Assembly: GCA_038204465.1 (NCBI GenBank)
Contig: JBBRCX010000131.1
Span: forward strand, 1-10,654
Source: JBBRCX01 sp038204465
Lineage (GTDB): Bacteria; Planctomycetota; Phycisphaerae; Tepidisphaerales; Tepidisphaeraceae
DNA: 10,654 bases
Direction: 5' to 3'
The translations under genes and the position numbers were made by a program. Shown piece by piece: positions 1 through 7,879 of this stretch (position 1 is its first letter; the number at the start of each line of letters is the position of its first letter). The notes beneath the pieces were generated by a model, which saw only the letters and a program-made list of their open reading frames with translations, did no database searches and was not told the origin of the DNA.

Positions 1-3000
1 GGCCGCGACGGTGAGGTTCGCAGCGTCAGCGACGAGTACCTGCTATCGATCGCGGACCTCCTGGCACAACTCAAGCTGATTGAGGCGCAGAAGATCGCCT
101 ACCAGTTCAAGGTGACCGATAACCGCGACCCGGACCCGCAATCTGCTTTCTCGGTCAAGCAGGTCTTGACGATCGACAAGGCGCAGCCGTTGAAGTTCCT
201 CGACCGCGACGACCAGCAAAGAGCGCTGGTGCTGAAGACTGCCATTCAACAGTCGATCGACCGGCTCACCGCCGCTGAGCCTTCGGTGAATGCGACCAAG
301 GCCATCGATCCGGCGCGGGCGCTGACCGCGCCGGAGAAGCAACAGGCGGCCGTCGCGCGCGACGCGCTGGCGACCGCGAGTAAAGATCTCGCCAAGGCCG
401 CCGACGAAAACCGCGAGACCGCGTTCAGAGACGTCGCCGAGCAGGCAAAGCAAATCGCGGACAATCCGCTGCGCCAGTCGGCTGAGAGCATGGGGGCGGC
501 GACGTTGAAATCCGATGCCGGGGCGGCGCGAGTCAAGGCTGCCACCGAGGCCGGCGCACAACTCGCCGACGCCCGCAAACAGCTGCAGGAATTGATCAAG
601 AAAGTCGACGAGCGAGCGGTTGACCGCGAGGTCGCCCGGAAAGTAGAGGAAGTCGCGCGCGAGCAGCGGAAGCTCGACGAGCAGCGCGAGCTCGCGCGCA
701 AGAAGGAGGCCGAGGATGCGGCAGCGGCGGCCGCCCAGGGCGCTGTGCCCCCGCCTCCCAAGCCCGCCGACGCGGCCGCGGCGGCCAGGCAGCAGCAATT
801 GATCGCGACCCTCGCCGCTGCCGTTGCAAACAGTGAGGCTCTGCGCGAGCCGAAGGCAACGCAGGCCGCCCAGCAACTCGCCGAGCTGGCCAAGCGTGTC
901 AACGACATTGAAGCGGCGCAGCAACCGCTCGCCGAGCAGACGGCGAAGCATGGCCGGGCCGCTGACGCCCAAAAGGCGTCCGATGCGCTGGCCGAGCAGC
1001 AAAAGAAGCTGAACGATTGGATCCAGCAGTTTGCCGAGCAGCGCAAGGATCCGCTGCAGAGGGCCGCGATCACGCCTCCGCCGCCGGCGCAGCAGCAGGC
1101 GATCTTCGCTGCCCTGCAGCGAAACGACGCGGCCGCGGCTAAGGAGGCGATGAAAGCGACGGCCGCACAGCTTCAGCAGGCAAACAAAACACTGGAACAA
1201 CACGCCGCGGAGAAAGTCGTGAAACCGACGGCGGCCCAGCAGTCATCGCAGCAGGAACATCAAGCCGCCGCCGCCGCCGCTCAACAGGCCGCGCAGCAGG
1301 TTCCGTCGGTGCAGCAGGCGGCGCAACAGGCGCAGACCGCGCAGGAGGCATCGCAGAAGGCCGAGCAGGCGATGAAGCAGGCGGACCAAGCCGCGCGGAA
1401 GGCTGCGGATGATGCCGCACAACCGGCGAAGGCCAACCCAGCTCAGCCCGCGCCGGCAGCGCCTGTGGCGCCCCCCGCCGCGGTCCAGCAGGCGAAGGCC
1501 GCGGCGCAGCAGTCCGAGCAAGCTGCGAAGACAGCCACGGAGGCAGCGCGCAAGCAGATCGAGCAGACGGCCCGGCAGATGTCACGCCAGGCCGACGCCG
1601 CCGCGAAACTGGCGGATCAACATCGCGATGAAGCCGAGCAGAACAAGAACGATGAGGCGAAGAAAGCCGCCGGCGCAGCAAAACAATCGGCACAGGAAGC
1701 CCAGCAGGAAGTCAAAGCTGCGCGCGAAATGGCGCAGAAAGATCAGCCCACCAAGGCTGTCGAAGAACTGACCAAGGCGGCCAAAGCGCTGGCGCAAGCG
1801 GCGGAGCAAAACGCCAAGGCGAACACGGCCCATCAACTGAGCGAGCAACAGGCGGAGGCGAAGGCCGCCGCCGAGAAAGCGAAGGAGCTGGCCGCCGTGC
1901 AGCAGAAGCTGGCGGAGGACACGGAACAACTCGCAAAGAAACTTGCCCCCGACGTGACGCGGCAGGATCCGCAGCAGATGGCGGTCCAGCAGACTGCGCT
2001 CGCGCAGCAGTCGCAGCAGGCCGCCGCTCAAGCCGAACAACTGGCCCAGCAGCAGAAGGCGGACCCCGATGCGCAACCCATCGCGCAGCGCGCCGCCGAT
2101 GCGAAGGCCGCTCTGGAAAAGGCGAACCAATCGCAACAGGAGGCCGCCAAGGCGGAGCAAAAGATGGTGGCCGCGCAAGCGGAGGCGGCCAAGGCCCAGC
2201 AGCAGATCGCCGCGGCACAGCAGCAGGCCAATGCGGCGGATCAGCAGGCGCAGGCCGCGGTGCTGCAGGTGAAGCAGTTCAACGAGCAGGTCGAAAAAGC
2301 GAAGCAGCAGGCGGCCCAGGCGAAGCAGGACGCGGACGACGCAGCGGCTGACAAGAACGAGCCAGCCGTCAGTCAGGCCAAGGCGCAGGCCGCAACGGCG
2401 CAAGCGGCAGCCGAAGCGGCCCAAAAGCAACAGGAGCAAGCGCAAAAACAGGCGGCCGACGCAAAGCAGCAAACGGAGAAGGCGCTGCAGGAGGCCACCA
2501 CTGCCGAGAAGGAGATGCGGAAGAGCCAGGAGCAGCTCGCCGCGGCTCAAGATGAGACGTCAAAACATGAGGAGCAGGCGCGCGAGCGGTTTGACGAAGC
2601 GCAAGCCGCCCTGCGCGACCTGCCGCAGATCGCCAGCAGCAAGCGGAACGTCGCGGACAAGGAAGCAATCCCTGAGAATGAAATCGGCGACGCAAAACTC
2701 GCGGCCGCGCGAATGAAGCCTTCCGGCAAGATCGACCCATCGAAAAAGGATCGATCCGCCGACGGCAAAGCGGAGTCGGCGGGCAAGACGGCGAAGCAGC
2801 CGGATGAAACTGAGCGCGATGAGACAGAGCAAGCAGACGGCCCGCCGCCCACGGCTCAGCAAATGATGAAGCGGGCGGCGCAGAAGGTGCAGGAAGGTGC
2901 GCAGGCGCAGCAGCAGGCGGCGCAGAACCTGCCGCACGCGAGTCGCCAGGCGGCCAAGTCCCTCGGCGAGGCGAGTGAATCGCTGAAGCGGCTCAGCCCC

Positions 3001-3369
3001 GGGGCCAAGTCTGCGCTGGCGCAGGAAAAACCTCAGGCAAGCAAATCCGCTCAGTGGAAAAACGAGGCCGCCCCCTCAAAACAAAGCCCGATGTCGCCTT
3101 CGATGCAAGGCGGCAACGGTCCGAGCGCTGGCACAGCGTCGGAGCAAGGCGCCGGCAAAGACGCGCGTCCAAAATCGATCCAGGAGCTGGGCATCGGCGC
3201 ATCCGATTGGGCGAAGCTTGCTCCACTCGACCAGCAGGAGTTGCTGAACGCTGCCCAGCAAAGCGGACCCCCCGCATACCGTGAGATGATCAAGAACTAT
3301 TTCATCAAGATCGCCCGGATCCAATCCGACGAGGCAGACGCGCCCAAGTCTGCGCCAGCGATCCCTTGA
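1..3369 (+). CDS. Giant Ala/Gln-rich coiled-coil protein, 5'-partial
   Basis: The reading frame is open from base 1, so the first usable GTG (base 112) is internal and the gene begins left of the window; 1122 residues are visible. The first ~60 residues look like the end of a folded, possibly beta-rich region (the YQFKVTDNRDPDPQS stretch). From there to about residue 1050 the protein is almost entirely Ala, Gln, Lys and Glu in quasi-heptad order, which predicts a very long alpha-helical coiled coil, broken by Pro-rich linkers near residues 247-254 and 475-495. The last ~65 residues are different (DWAKLAPLDQQELLNAAQQ, then YREMIKNYFIKIARIQ) and look like a small conserved C-terminal module. 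Planctomycetes often carry such proteins (DUF4175-like) in operons with MoxR ATPase, DUF58 and von Willebrand-A genes; that assignment is my inference, as the N-terminal part is missing. The function is unknown. The next gene starts 13 bases after the stop, so the two are probably cotranscribed. Confidence 0.85.
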   Translation, partial: GRDGEVRSVSDEYLLSIADLLAQLKLIEAQKIAYQFKVTDNRDPDPQSAFSVKQVLTIDKAQPLKFLDRDDQQRALVLKTAIQQSIDRLTAAEPSVNATKAIDPARALTAPEKQQAAVARDALATASKDLAKAADENRETAFRDVAEQAKQIADNPLRQSAESMGAATLKSDAGAARVKAATEAGAQLADARKQLQELIKKVDERAVDREVARKVEEVAREQRKLDEQRELARKKEAEDAAAAAAQGAVPPPPKPADAAAAARQQQLIATLAAAVANSEALREPKATQAAQQLAELAKRVNDIEAAQQPLAEQTAKHGRAADAQKASDALAEQQKKLNDWIQQFAEQRKDPLQRAAITPPPPAQQQAIFAALQRNDAAAAKEAMKATAAQLQQANKTLEQHAAEKVVKPTAAQQSSQQEHQAAAAAAQQAAQQVPSVQQAAQQAQTAQEASQKAEQAMKQADQAARKAADDAAQPAKANPAQPAPAAPVAPPAAVQQAKAAAQQSEQAAKTATEAARKQIEQTARQMSRQADAAAKLADQHRDEAEQNKNDEAKKAAGAAKQSAQEAQQEVKAAREMAQKDQPTKAVEELTKAAKALAQAAEQNAKANTAHQLSEQQAEAKAAAEKAKELAAVQQKLAEDTEQLAKKLAPDVTRQDPQQMAVQQTALAQQSQQAAAQAEQLAQQQKADPDAQPIAQRAADAKAALEKANQSQQEAAKAEQKMVAAQAEAAKAQQQIAAAQQQANAADQQAQAAVLQVKQFNEQVEKAKQQAAQAKQDADDAAADKNEPAVSQAKAQAATAQAAAEAAQKQQEQAQKQAADAKQQTEKALQEATTAEKEMRKSQEQLAAAQDETSKHEEQARERFDEAQAALRDLPQIASSKRNVADKEAIPENEIGDAKLAAARMKPSGKIDPSKKDRSADGKAESAGKTAKQPDETERDETEQADGPPPTAQQMMKRAAQKVQEGAQAQQQAAQNLPHASRQAAKSLGEASESLKRLSPGAKSALAQEKPQASKSAQWKNEAAPSKQSPMSPSMQGGNGPSAGTASEQGAGKDARPKSIQELGIGASDWAKLAPLDQQELLNAAQQSGPPAYREMIKNYFIKIARIQSDEADAPKSAPAIP

Positions 3370-3382
3370 GTGGAGCCGAACA

Positions 3383-4495
3383 ATGAAGAACGCTTCAACT
3401 CACTCCCCCCGCCGGACGACCGGTTGCGGTTACAGACTTCGCCGCGCGTTTGCCCTCGTCGCCTCCGCTCTGATTGCCTTCTCCCCGGGTGCCATCCTGA
3501 CTTCCCCAAAGACGCTCGCCGCCGCTCCCGAAACCGAGGCAGTCGCGCCAAAAGTCCGCGACGCCGTCGACAAGGCACTGGCATGGCTCAAACAGAACCA
3601 GCAACCGGACGGCTCATGGGCGCACGGCGGCGTCTCAACCACAACCGTTCCATCGCTCGCGGTCATGTCCTTCCTCGCCCGAGGACATGTCCCCGGGCAA
3701 GGCCCTTATGGTCAGATGCTCTACAAGAGCATCGATCTGGTTCTGGCGAGCCAGAAGGAGGACGGAACGCTCAGCGCCTCGCCGGGCACGGCGATGATGT
3801 ACGAGCACGGCATCAGCACGGTGATGCTCTCGGAAGTTTACGGAATGGTCGACGATGAGCATCGCACGAAGATCGATCGCGCGCTGGCGAAGTCGGTCAA
3901 GCTGATCCTCGACGCGCAGAAGGTGACCAAGCCGCCCCCTTTCCAGGGCGGATGGCGTTACACGCCGCTCGCGGCCGACTCCGACCTCTCCTGCACCGGG
4001 TGGCAGTTGATGGCCCTGCGCGGCGCGGCCAACTGCGGGGCAGCAGTCCCGAGAGGCGCGCTGGATGCCGGCCTGGATTATGTCAAGCGCAGCGCCGCCC
4101 CCGGCGGCGGCTTCGGCTACCAGCCAGGCGGCGCCGCCAACATCCCGCGCACCGGGACCGGAATCCTCGCGATGGAACTTCTGGGCCAGCATCACACGCC
4201 CCAGGCCCTGGCCGGCGGCGATTATCTGATCGCCAACCCGCCCACGAACCCCGCCGGCGAGTTCTACTACTACGCTATTTATTACTGCAGCCAATCGCTC
4301 AACCAACTCGGGGGAAAGTATTGGGAGACGATCTATCCCAAGCTCGTCGAAGCCCTGCTCGCCCAGCAGCAGCCCGCCGGCACCTGGCCCGGCGGAGCCG
4401 GTGAGGAAGCCGCCGCCGGCGACGCCTATCGCACGTCCATGGCCTGTCTCGCCCTCTGCGTCCCCTTCCGCTGCCTCCCGCTTTATCAGAAATGA
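3383..4495 (+). CDS. Secreted squalene-cyclase/prenyltransferase-repeat protein
   Basis: A 370-residue protein. The ATG has a GGAG ribosome site at 3372-3375, seven bases upstream. Residues 1-48 look like an export signal: a basic n-region with RR at 10-11 and 20-21, a hydrophobic core at about 22-40, and a likely cleavage site around Ala46-Ala48. The mature part holds alpha-toroid repeats of the squalene cyclase/prenyltransferase type: ALAWLKQNQQPDGSW (65-79), SDLSCTGWQLMALRG (from 200), GGFGYQPGG (from 241) and a last QQQPAGTW repeat, ending in a YRTSMACLAL...LPLYQK tail (349-370). I see no DxDD acid motif as in true squalene-hopene cyclases, and the protein is about half their length, so terpene cyclisation is unlikely. 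A binding or scaffolding role outside the cytoplasm is more plausible, but the function is unknown. It is probably cotranscribed with, and works beside, the coiled-coil protein upstream. The double-arginine signal could be Tat-type, but the consensus is imperfect. Confidence 0.85.
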   Translation: MKNASTHSPRRTTGCGYRLRRAFALVASALIAFSPGAILTSPKTLAAAPETEAVAPKVRDAVDKALAWLKQNQQPDGSWAHGGVSTTTVPSLAVMSFLARGHVPGQGPYGQMLYKSIDLVLASQKEDGTLSASPGTAMMYEHGISTVMLSEVYGMVDDEHRTKIDRALAKSVKLILDAQKVTKPPPFQGGWRYTPLAADSDLSCTGWQLMALRGAANCGAAVPRGALDAGLDYVKRSAAPGGGFGYQPGGAANIPRTGTGILAMELLGQHHTPQALAGGDYLIANPPTNPAGEFYYYAIYYCSQSLNQLGGKYWETIYPKLVEALLAQQQPAGTWPGGAGEEAAAGDAYRTSMACLALCVPFRCLPLYQK

Positions 4496-4642
4496 ACAAC
4501 CGCTCGTTGACGCACGACGACATCCCCATGCCACTCCGGCGGGGATCGCCCCATCCCTCCCCGCATCCGGCCAAGTAACCGACCTACCTTTCCCACCTCC
4601 ACACGTGTCGTATCGTTCTGAGTCGGTAGGCCTCTGGTTCCT

Positions 4643-4672
4643 CTGACGCCAAGCGGACAATGACATTAGAAT
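4643..4672 (+). promoter_or_regulatory. Candidate sigma70-type promoter for the uronate isomerase gene
   Basis: CTGACG (4643-4648) and TAGAAT (4667-4672) are separated by 18 bases, matching the -35 and -10 consensus at 4/6 and 5/6 positions. Transcription would start near 4679, leaving a leader of about 20 bases that contains the GGAGAG ribosome site at 4686-4691. The position in a 203-base gap between two functionally unrelated genes supports a separate promoter. Consensus matching by eye in a GC-rich genome is weak evidence. The rest of the 4496-4698 gap shows no gene and no convincing terminator. Confidence 0.35.
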
Positions 4673-4698
4673 GAGCGTTCGCCCCGGAGAGACTTGTT

Positions 4699-5949
4699 GT
4701 GCCTGAAGGGAAGAAGCCGGACATTTCCAAATGGCTGGACGACGCCATCGCGGCGACGCCGGTCTATGACCTGCATACCCACCTCTATCCCCCCAGCTTC
4801 GGCCCCTTCATGCTCTGGGGCATCGACGAACTGCTCACCTATCACTACCTCATCGGCGAGACCATCCGCGCCAGCCATATCCCCTATGACCGCTTCTGGG
4901 CCCTCTCCCAGGCGCAGCAGGCCGAGCATGTCTGGCAGACGCTTTTCCTGGAGCGGCCGCCGATCAGCGAATCCTGCCGTGGTGTCCTTACCGTTCTCGA
5001 CAAGCTGGGGCTCGACGCAGGCTCAAAGAAACTCGAAGACTACCGCGCATTCTTCCGCGCCCAGATGCCGGCCGGCTACACCGACCGGGTTTTCAAGCTC
5101 GCCAATGTGCGCACCGTCGTGATGACCAACGATCCGCTCGACCCCAACGAGCGCAAGATCTGGCTCGAAGGCGCCGAGCGCGATCCGCGCTTCCAGGCCG
5201 TCCTGCGCGTCGACCCGCTGCTGCTCGGCTGGCCCAGGGTTGCCGATGCGCTCAAGGGTCTCGGTTACGACATTGCGGCAGATCTCGGTGGAGCAACGAT
5301 GGCTGAGATCCGCCGCTTCCTCAACGACTGGATCGACCGCATGAAGGCGATCTACGTCGCCGTCTCCCTGCCGCCGACATGGCGCTATCCCGATTCATCG
5401 CCGACCACGCGCGTGCTCGACGAAGCGATGCTTCCGGTGCTCCGCGAACGCAACCTTCCCCTGGCGATGATGATCGGCGTCACCCGCCAGGCCAACCCGC
5501 AGCTGCGCCTCGCCGGCGACTCCCTCGGCAAGGCCGACTCCACGAGCCTCGAGCGCATCTGCGCCGCCAACCCGAAGAACAAGCTCATGACCACCTTCCT
5601 CTCGCGCGACAACCAGCACGAGGCGGCGGTGGTGGCCCGGCTCATGCCCAACCTCTTCCTCTTCGGCTGCTGGTGGTACCTCAACAATCCCAGCCTGATC
5701 GAGGAGATCACGCGCATGCGCATCGAGATGCTCGGCGGCGACTTTGCCCCGCAGCACAGCGACGCCCGCGTGCTCGACCAGATCATCTACAAGTGGGACC
5801 ACAGCCGCCGCATCATCGCCAAGGTGCTGAAGGAAAAGTTCCACGACCTCGCCGCAACCGGCTGGGCCGTCACCCGCGAGCAGATAAACCAGGTCGTCGA
5901 AGGTTACCTCGGCGCCAACTTCGAGCGCTTCCTCGCGATGACCCCGTAA
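4699..5949 (+). CDS. uxaC: Uronate isomerase (glucuronate isomerase) family protein
   Basis: A 416-residue member of the amidohydrolase superfamily. Uronate isomerase interconverts D-glucuronate with D-fructuronate and D-galacturonate with D-tagaturonate in the cytoplasm. Family marks in order: YDLHTHL with the metal-binding HxH pair (His26, His28); MLWGIDELLTYHYL; a TNDP motif (143-146), where classic enzymes have TTDDP; RVDPLL (from 170), corresponding to the FRPD segment; GCWWYLNNPSLIEEIT (from 323), corresponding to the GxGWWF region; and SDAR (354-357), whose Asp355 is the expected last-strand metal ligand and which matches the DSR of classic enzymes. At 416 residues it is shorter than the usual ~470, and it diverges at several motifs, so a different uronate or a related substrate cannot be excluded. 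The GTG start is set by GGAGAG at 4686-4691, seven bases upstream. It fits the LgoD-like and UxaE genes further on, which share the tagaturonate/fructuronate pool. Confidence 0.75.
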   Translation: MPEGKKPDISKWLDDAIAATPVYDLHTHLYPPSFGPFMLWGIDELLTYHYLIGETIRASHIPYDRFWALSQAQQAEHVWQTLFLERPPISESCRGVLTVLDKLGLDAGSKKLEDYRAFFRAQMPAGYTDRVFKLANVRTVVMTNDPLDPNERKIWLEGAERDPRFQAVLRVDPLLLGWPRVADALKGLGYDIAADLGGATMAEIRRFLNDWIDRMKAIYVAVSLPPTWRYPDSSPTTRVLDEAMLPVLRERNLPLAMMIGVTRQANPQLRLAGDSLGKADSTSLERICAANPKNKLMTTFLSRDNQHEAAVVARLMPNLFLFGCWWYLNNPSLIEEITRMRIEMLGGDFAPQHSDARVLDQIIYKWDHSRRIIAKVLKEKFHDLAATGWAVTREQINQVVEGYLGANFERFLAMTP

Positions 5950-6369
5950 TCGCATGAAAGGCTGTCCCCCTGCCGGACCTTACGATGTCAAACCCTGGTT
6001 TCAAACCCGCCCGCTCCTCGTCGTGACGGGGCGTCATTCATTCCAAAAACCGCATTCCCGCCCCAGAAACCCAGACCAACTCCATCCGCAGACCATCACG
6101 ACCCCAATTCATGCCCATCTGCCGCCCATCGGGAGACCGCGAGGCAGCCACCGGCCCACCGCCCGTTCACCAGCGGTCCACCGAGCATCAACCAACGCCA
6201 CACCATCGAACCGCCAAGCTCCAACCATTCGACGACCAAACCCGATCCAGCATGGGGCAAGAATAACTCCAGAACGATCCCAGATATCGATCACCCCGCT
6301 CACCCGCCGCGTTTTCGAACATACCCCAAACACTTGCACTCGCCCCCGCCTCCTGCTTAAACCCCTCCT
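5950..6369. other. C-rich, G-poor intergenic stretch without a supportable gene
   Basis: These 420 bases between the uronate isomerase and the aldo/keto reductase have strong strand asymmetry. By count, 6061-6120 has 28 C and 6 G, and 6181-6240 has 26 C and 8 G. An open frame runs from 5954 to 6511, but its translation is a Pro/Thr/Arg/His-rich string with no domain-like pattern, and it overlaps the aldo/keto reductase start by 142 bases in another frame, so I do not call it. I see no tRNA, clear inverted repeat, direct-repeat array or terminator. It may hold the promoter of the next gene, or be decayed sequence. Confidence 0.5.
6334..6361 (+). promoter_or_regulatory. Weak candidate promoter, would give a near-leaderless transcript
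   Basis: TTGCAC (6334-6339) and CTTAAA (6356-6361) are 16 bases apart. If used, transcription would begin at or just before the ATG at 6370. That would fit the absence of any purine-rich ribosome site there: the bases before the ATG are AAACCCCTCCT. The -10 match is poor, so this is tentative. Confidence 0.2.
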
Positions 6370-7299
6370 ATGCAATACCGCGTACTCGGCAAGACCGGCC
6401 TGCGCGTCTCCGTCCTCAGCTTCGGCGCCTCGCCGCTGGGCGGCGTCTTTGGACACGTCGACGAATCCGAAGGGATCCGCGCCGTCCACCGCGCGGTGGA
6501 CCTGGGCATGAACTTCTTCGACGTCTCACCCTTCTACGGCCTCACCAAAGCCGAGACCGTTCTGGGCAAGGGCCTGTCCACGCTGCCGCGCGACAAGTTC
6601 ATCCTCGCCACCAAAGTCGGCCGCTACGGCGAGCGCGAGTTCGACTTCTCCGCCGGCCGCGTCACCCGCAGCGTCGACGAGAGCCTCAAGCGCCTGCAGG
6701 TCGACGTCATCGACATCATCCAGTGCCACGACATCGAATTCGGCGACCTCGACCAGGTGGTGAACGAAACGGTGCCGGCCCTGCGCAGGCTCCAGCAGGC
6801 TGGAAAGGTCCGCTTCGTCGGCATCACCGGGCTGCCCCTCGAGATCTTCCGCTACGTGTTGGACCGCGCCGAGATCGACACCATCCTTTCCTATTGCCGC
6901 TATACGCTCTTCGACACCGCCCTGGCCGACCTGCTGCCCTACCTGAAACAAAAGAACGTCGGCGTCATCAACGCCTCGCCGCTCTCAATGGGTTTACTTG
7001 GCGGCCGCGCCCTGCCCGACTGGCACCCCGCCCCGCCGGATATCCGCGCCGCCTGCGAAAAGGCAGCCCAGTATTGCCGCGAGCGCGGCCAGAACATCTC
7101 GCGACTCGCCCTCCAGTTCGCCCTCGCCCACCCCGACATGGCTACGACGCTGGTCGGCACCGGAAAAGTGAAACACCTCGAGGACAACGTCGAGTGGACC
7201 GACCAGCCCCTCGACGAGAAGCTCGTCGCCGAGGTGCAGCAGATCCTCGCCCCCATCCGCGACAAGACCTGGCCCAGCGGAAGGCCGGAGAACAACTGA
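6370..7299 (+). CDS. Aldo/keto reductase, L-galactose 1-dehydrogenase-like
   Basis: A 309-residue, full-length aldo/keto reductase. Such enzymes oxidise the C1 hemiacetal of an aldose to the lactone with NAD(P)+. The whole chain follows the plant L-galactose dehydrogenase pattern: LGKTGLRVSVLSFGASPLGG at the N-terminus, MNFFDVSPFYG, FDFSAGRV, IIQCHDIEFGDLDQVV, VGITGLPLEIFRYVLDR, ASPLSMGLL, and the ending WPSG. The catalytic tetrad is intact: Asp51, Tyr56, Lys82, His120. Related bacterial enzymes act on L-fucose, D-arabinose or L-galactose (aldose 1-dehydrogenases), so the sugar is not certain. The LgoD-like and UxaE genes downstream favour L-galactose, since LgoD oxidises L-galactonate. No Shine-Dalgarno sequence precedes the ATG, but the family N-terminus (YRxLGxTGLxVS) fixes this start. 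The 214-base gap after it has a T6 run at about 7371-7376 but no convincing hairpin before it. Confidence 0.88.
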   Translation: MQYRVLGKTGLRVSVLSFGASPLGGVFGHVDESEGIRAVHRAVDLGMNFFDVSPFYGLTKAETVLGKGLSTLPRDKFILATKVGRYGEREFDFSAGRVTRSVDESLKRLQVDVIDIIQCHDIEFGDLDQVVNETVPALRRLQQAGKVRFVGITGLPLEIFRYVLDRAEIDTILSYCRYTLFDTALADLLPYLKQKNVGVINASPLSMGLLGGRALPDWHPAPPDIRAACEKAAQYCRERGQNISRLALQFALAHPDMATTLVGTGKVKHLEDNVEWTDQPLDEKLVAEVQQILAPIRDKTWPSGRPENN

Positions 7300-7513
7300 A
7301 TTCACCGCGGCACGGCATGCATTGTCAGCGCACGTCCTGTCATTCCAAAGCAAATGCAGAACTCAGCAATTTTTTGGCATCGACCTCAGCCTTCGCAGTA
7401 AGATGGTTTACCGAAAGGGGGGCGGCGGTACCTCGTCTCAGACTGGCGAGTATCTGTTAAATCCTTACAGGTCCGATCCGATATGACCTGGTAGCAGGCT
7501 AGGTGGGAAGCCG

Positions 7514-7879
7514 GTGGCAGAGGCGGCGCGACATTGGGCTGAGCCCCGTTGGGTGCCGTACGACAAGCATCGGCCGTCGCCGAACGCCGGGTGGAAAAAG
7601 CTGGTGAAAGACACCGGCAAGGCCGACGGAGAGGCATATTATCACCCATCGGTGACGTTGGCCGATCAGCAAGTTATGGAGATGGCTTGCGTTACACCCG
7701 AGCGGCTTTTCCGGGTGCTTCGCCACAAACGAATGTATTTCATGGACATGGGGCGTAGGATTGGTGCGAGTTCAGGCCAAGAAACGAACTACTTGTATGT
7801 CGAGCATTTGACTAGCGGCGAGGTGCACGGACGTCCAATCACGGCGGATGATTTGCGAAGAAAAGGAGCCCAGTTATGA
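7514..7879 (+). CDS. Unrecognised 121-residue protein, first gene of an overlapping pair
   Basis: I do not recognise this family. The GTG start is the only reasonable one: an in-frame TGA lies at 7484-7486, and AGGTGG (7501-7506) sits seven bases before the GTG. The protein is small, soluble and mildly basic, with many His, Tyr and Trp. Notable stretches are WVPYDKHRPSPNAGWKKLV near the N-terminus, ADGEAYYHPSVTLADQQVME in the middle, and YLYVEHLTSGEVHGRPIT near the end. There is no signal peptide, membrane segment or low-complexity region. Its stop overlaps the next start (ATGA), so translation is probably coupled. Base composition is lower in GC than the sugar-oxidation genes on both sides, which suggests separate origin. 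One idea is a stand-alone toxin-type domain with its partner downstream; I see no catalytic motif that proves it. Confidence 0.7.
   Translation: MAEAARHWAEPRWVPYDKHRPSPNAGWKKLVKDTGKADGEAYYHPSVTLADQQVMEMACVTPERLFRVLRHKRMYFMDMGRRIGASSGQETNYLYVEHLTSGEVHGRPITADDLRRKGAQL
7864..7868 (+). promoter_or_regulatory. Ribosome binding site AGGAG of the second small gene
   Basis: AGGAG lies inside the end of the upstream gene, seven bases before the ATG at 7876. It is one of the clearest ribosome sites in the window, and together with the ATGA stop/start overlap it supports coupled translation of the pair. Confidence 0.65.

Noticed and set aside
1260..1400. CAG/GCG/GCC-rich repeated triplets as a DNA repeat array or CRISPR-like element
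   Set aside because: The repetition follows Ala and Gln codons in the reading frame, with no fixed unit or regular spacers.
43..2937. Several long minus-strand open frames opposite the coiled-coil gene (up to 386 and 322 codons)
   Set aside because: They are Leu/Arg- or Ser/Ala-rich mirrors of Ala/Gln/Lys/Glu codons; biased codon use on the + strand removes antisense stops. None has a domain-like pattern.
4577..4627. Inverted match ACCGAC...GTCGGT with nearby CCTACC...GGTAGG as a terminator
   Set aside because: Stems of only 6 pairs, a loop near 40 bases, and no T run after it.
3635..4666. 343-codon minus-strand open frame opposite the squalene-repeat gene
   Set aside because: It is antisense to a gene with a signal peptide and conserved repeats, is Gly/Arg/Ala-rich, and has no recognisable domain.
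5954..6511. Open frame of 185 codons between the uronate isomerase and the aldo/keto reductase
   Set aside because: Pro/Thr/Arg/His-rich, no ribosome site, and overlaps the well-supported reductase start by 142 bases in another frame.
7317..7376. TGCATT...AATGCA followed by a T6 run as a terminator for the reductase gene
   Set aside because: The stem is short, the loop is long, and the T run is not directly next to the stem.
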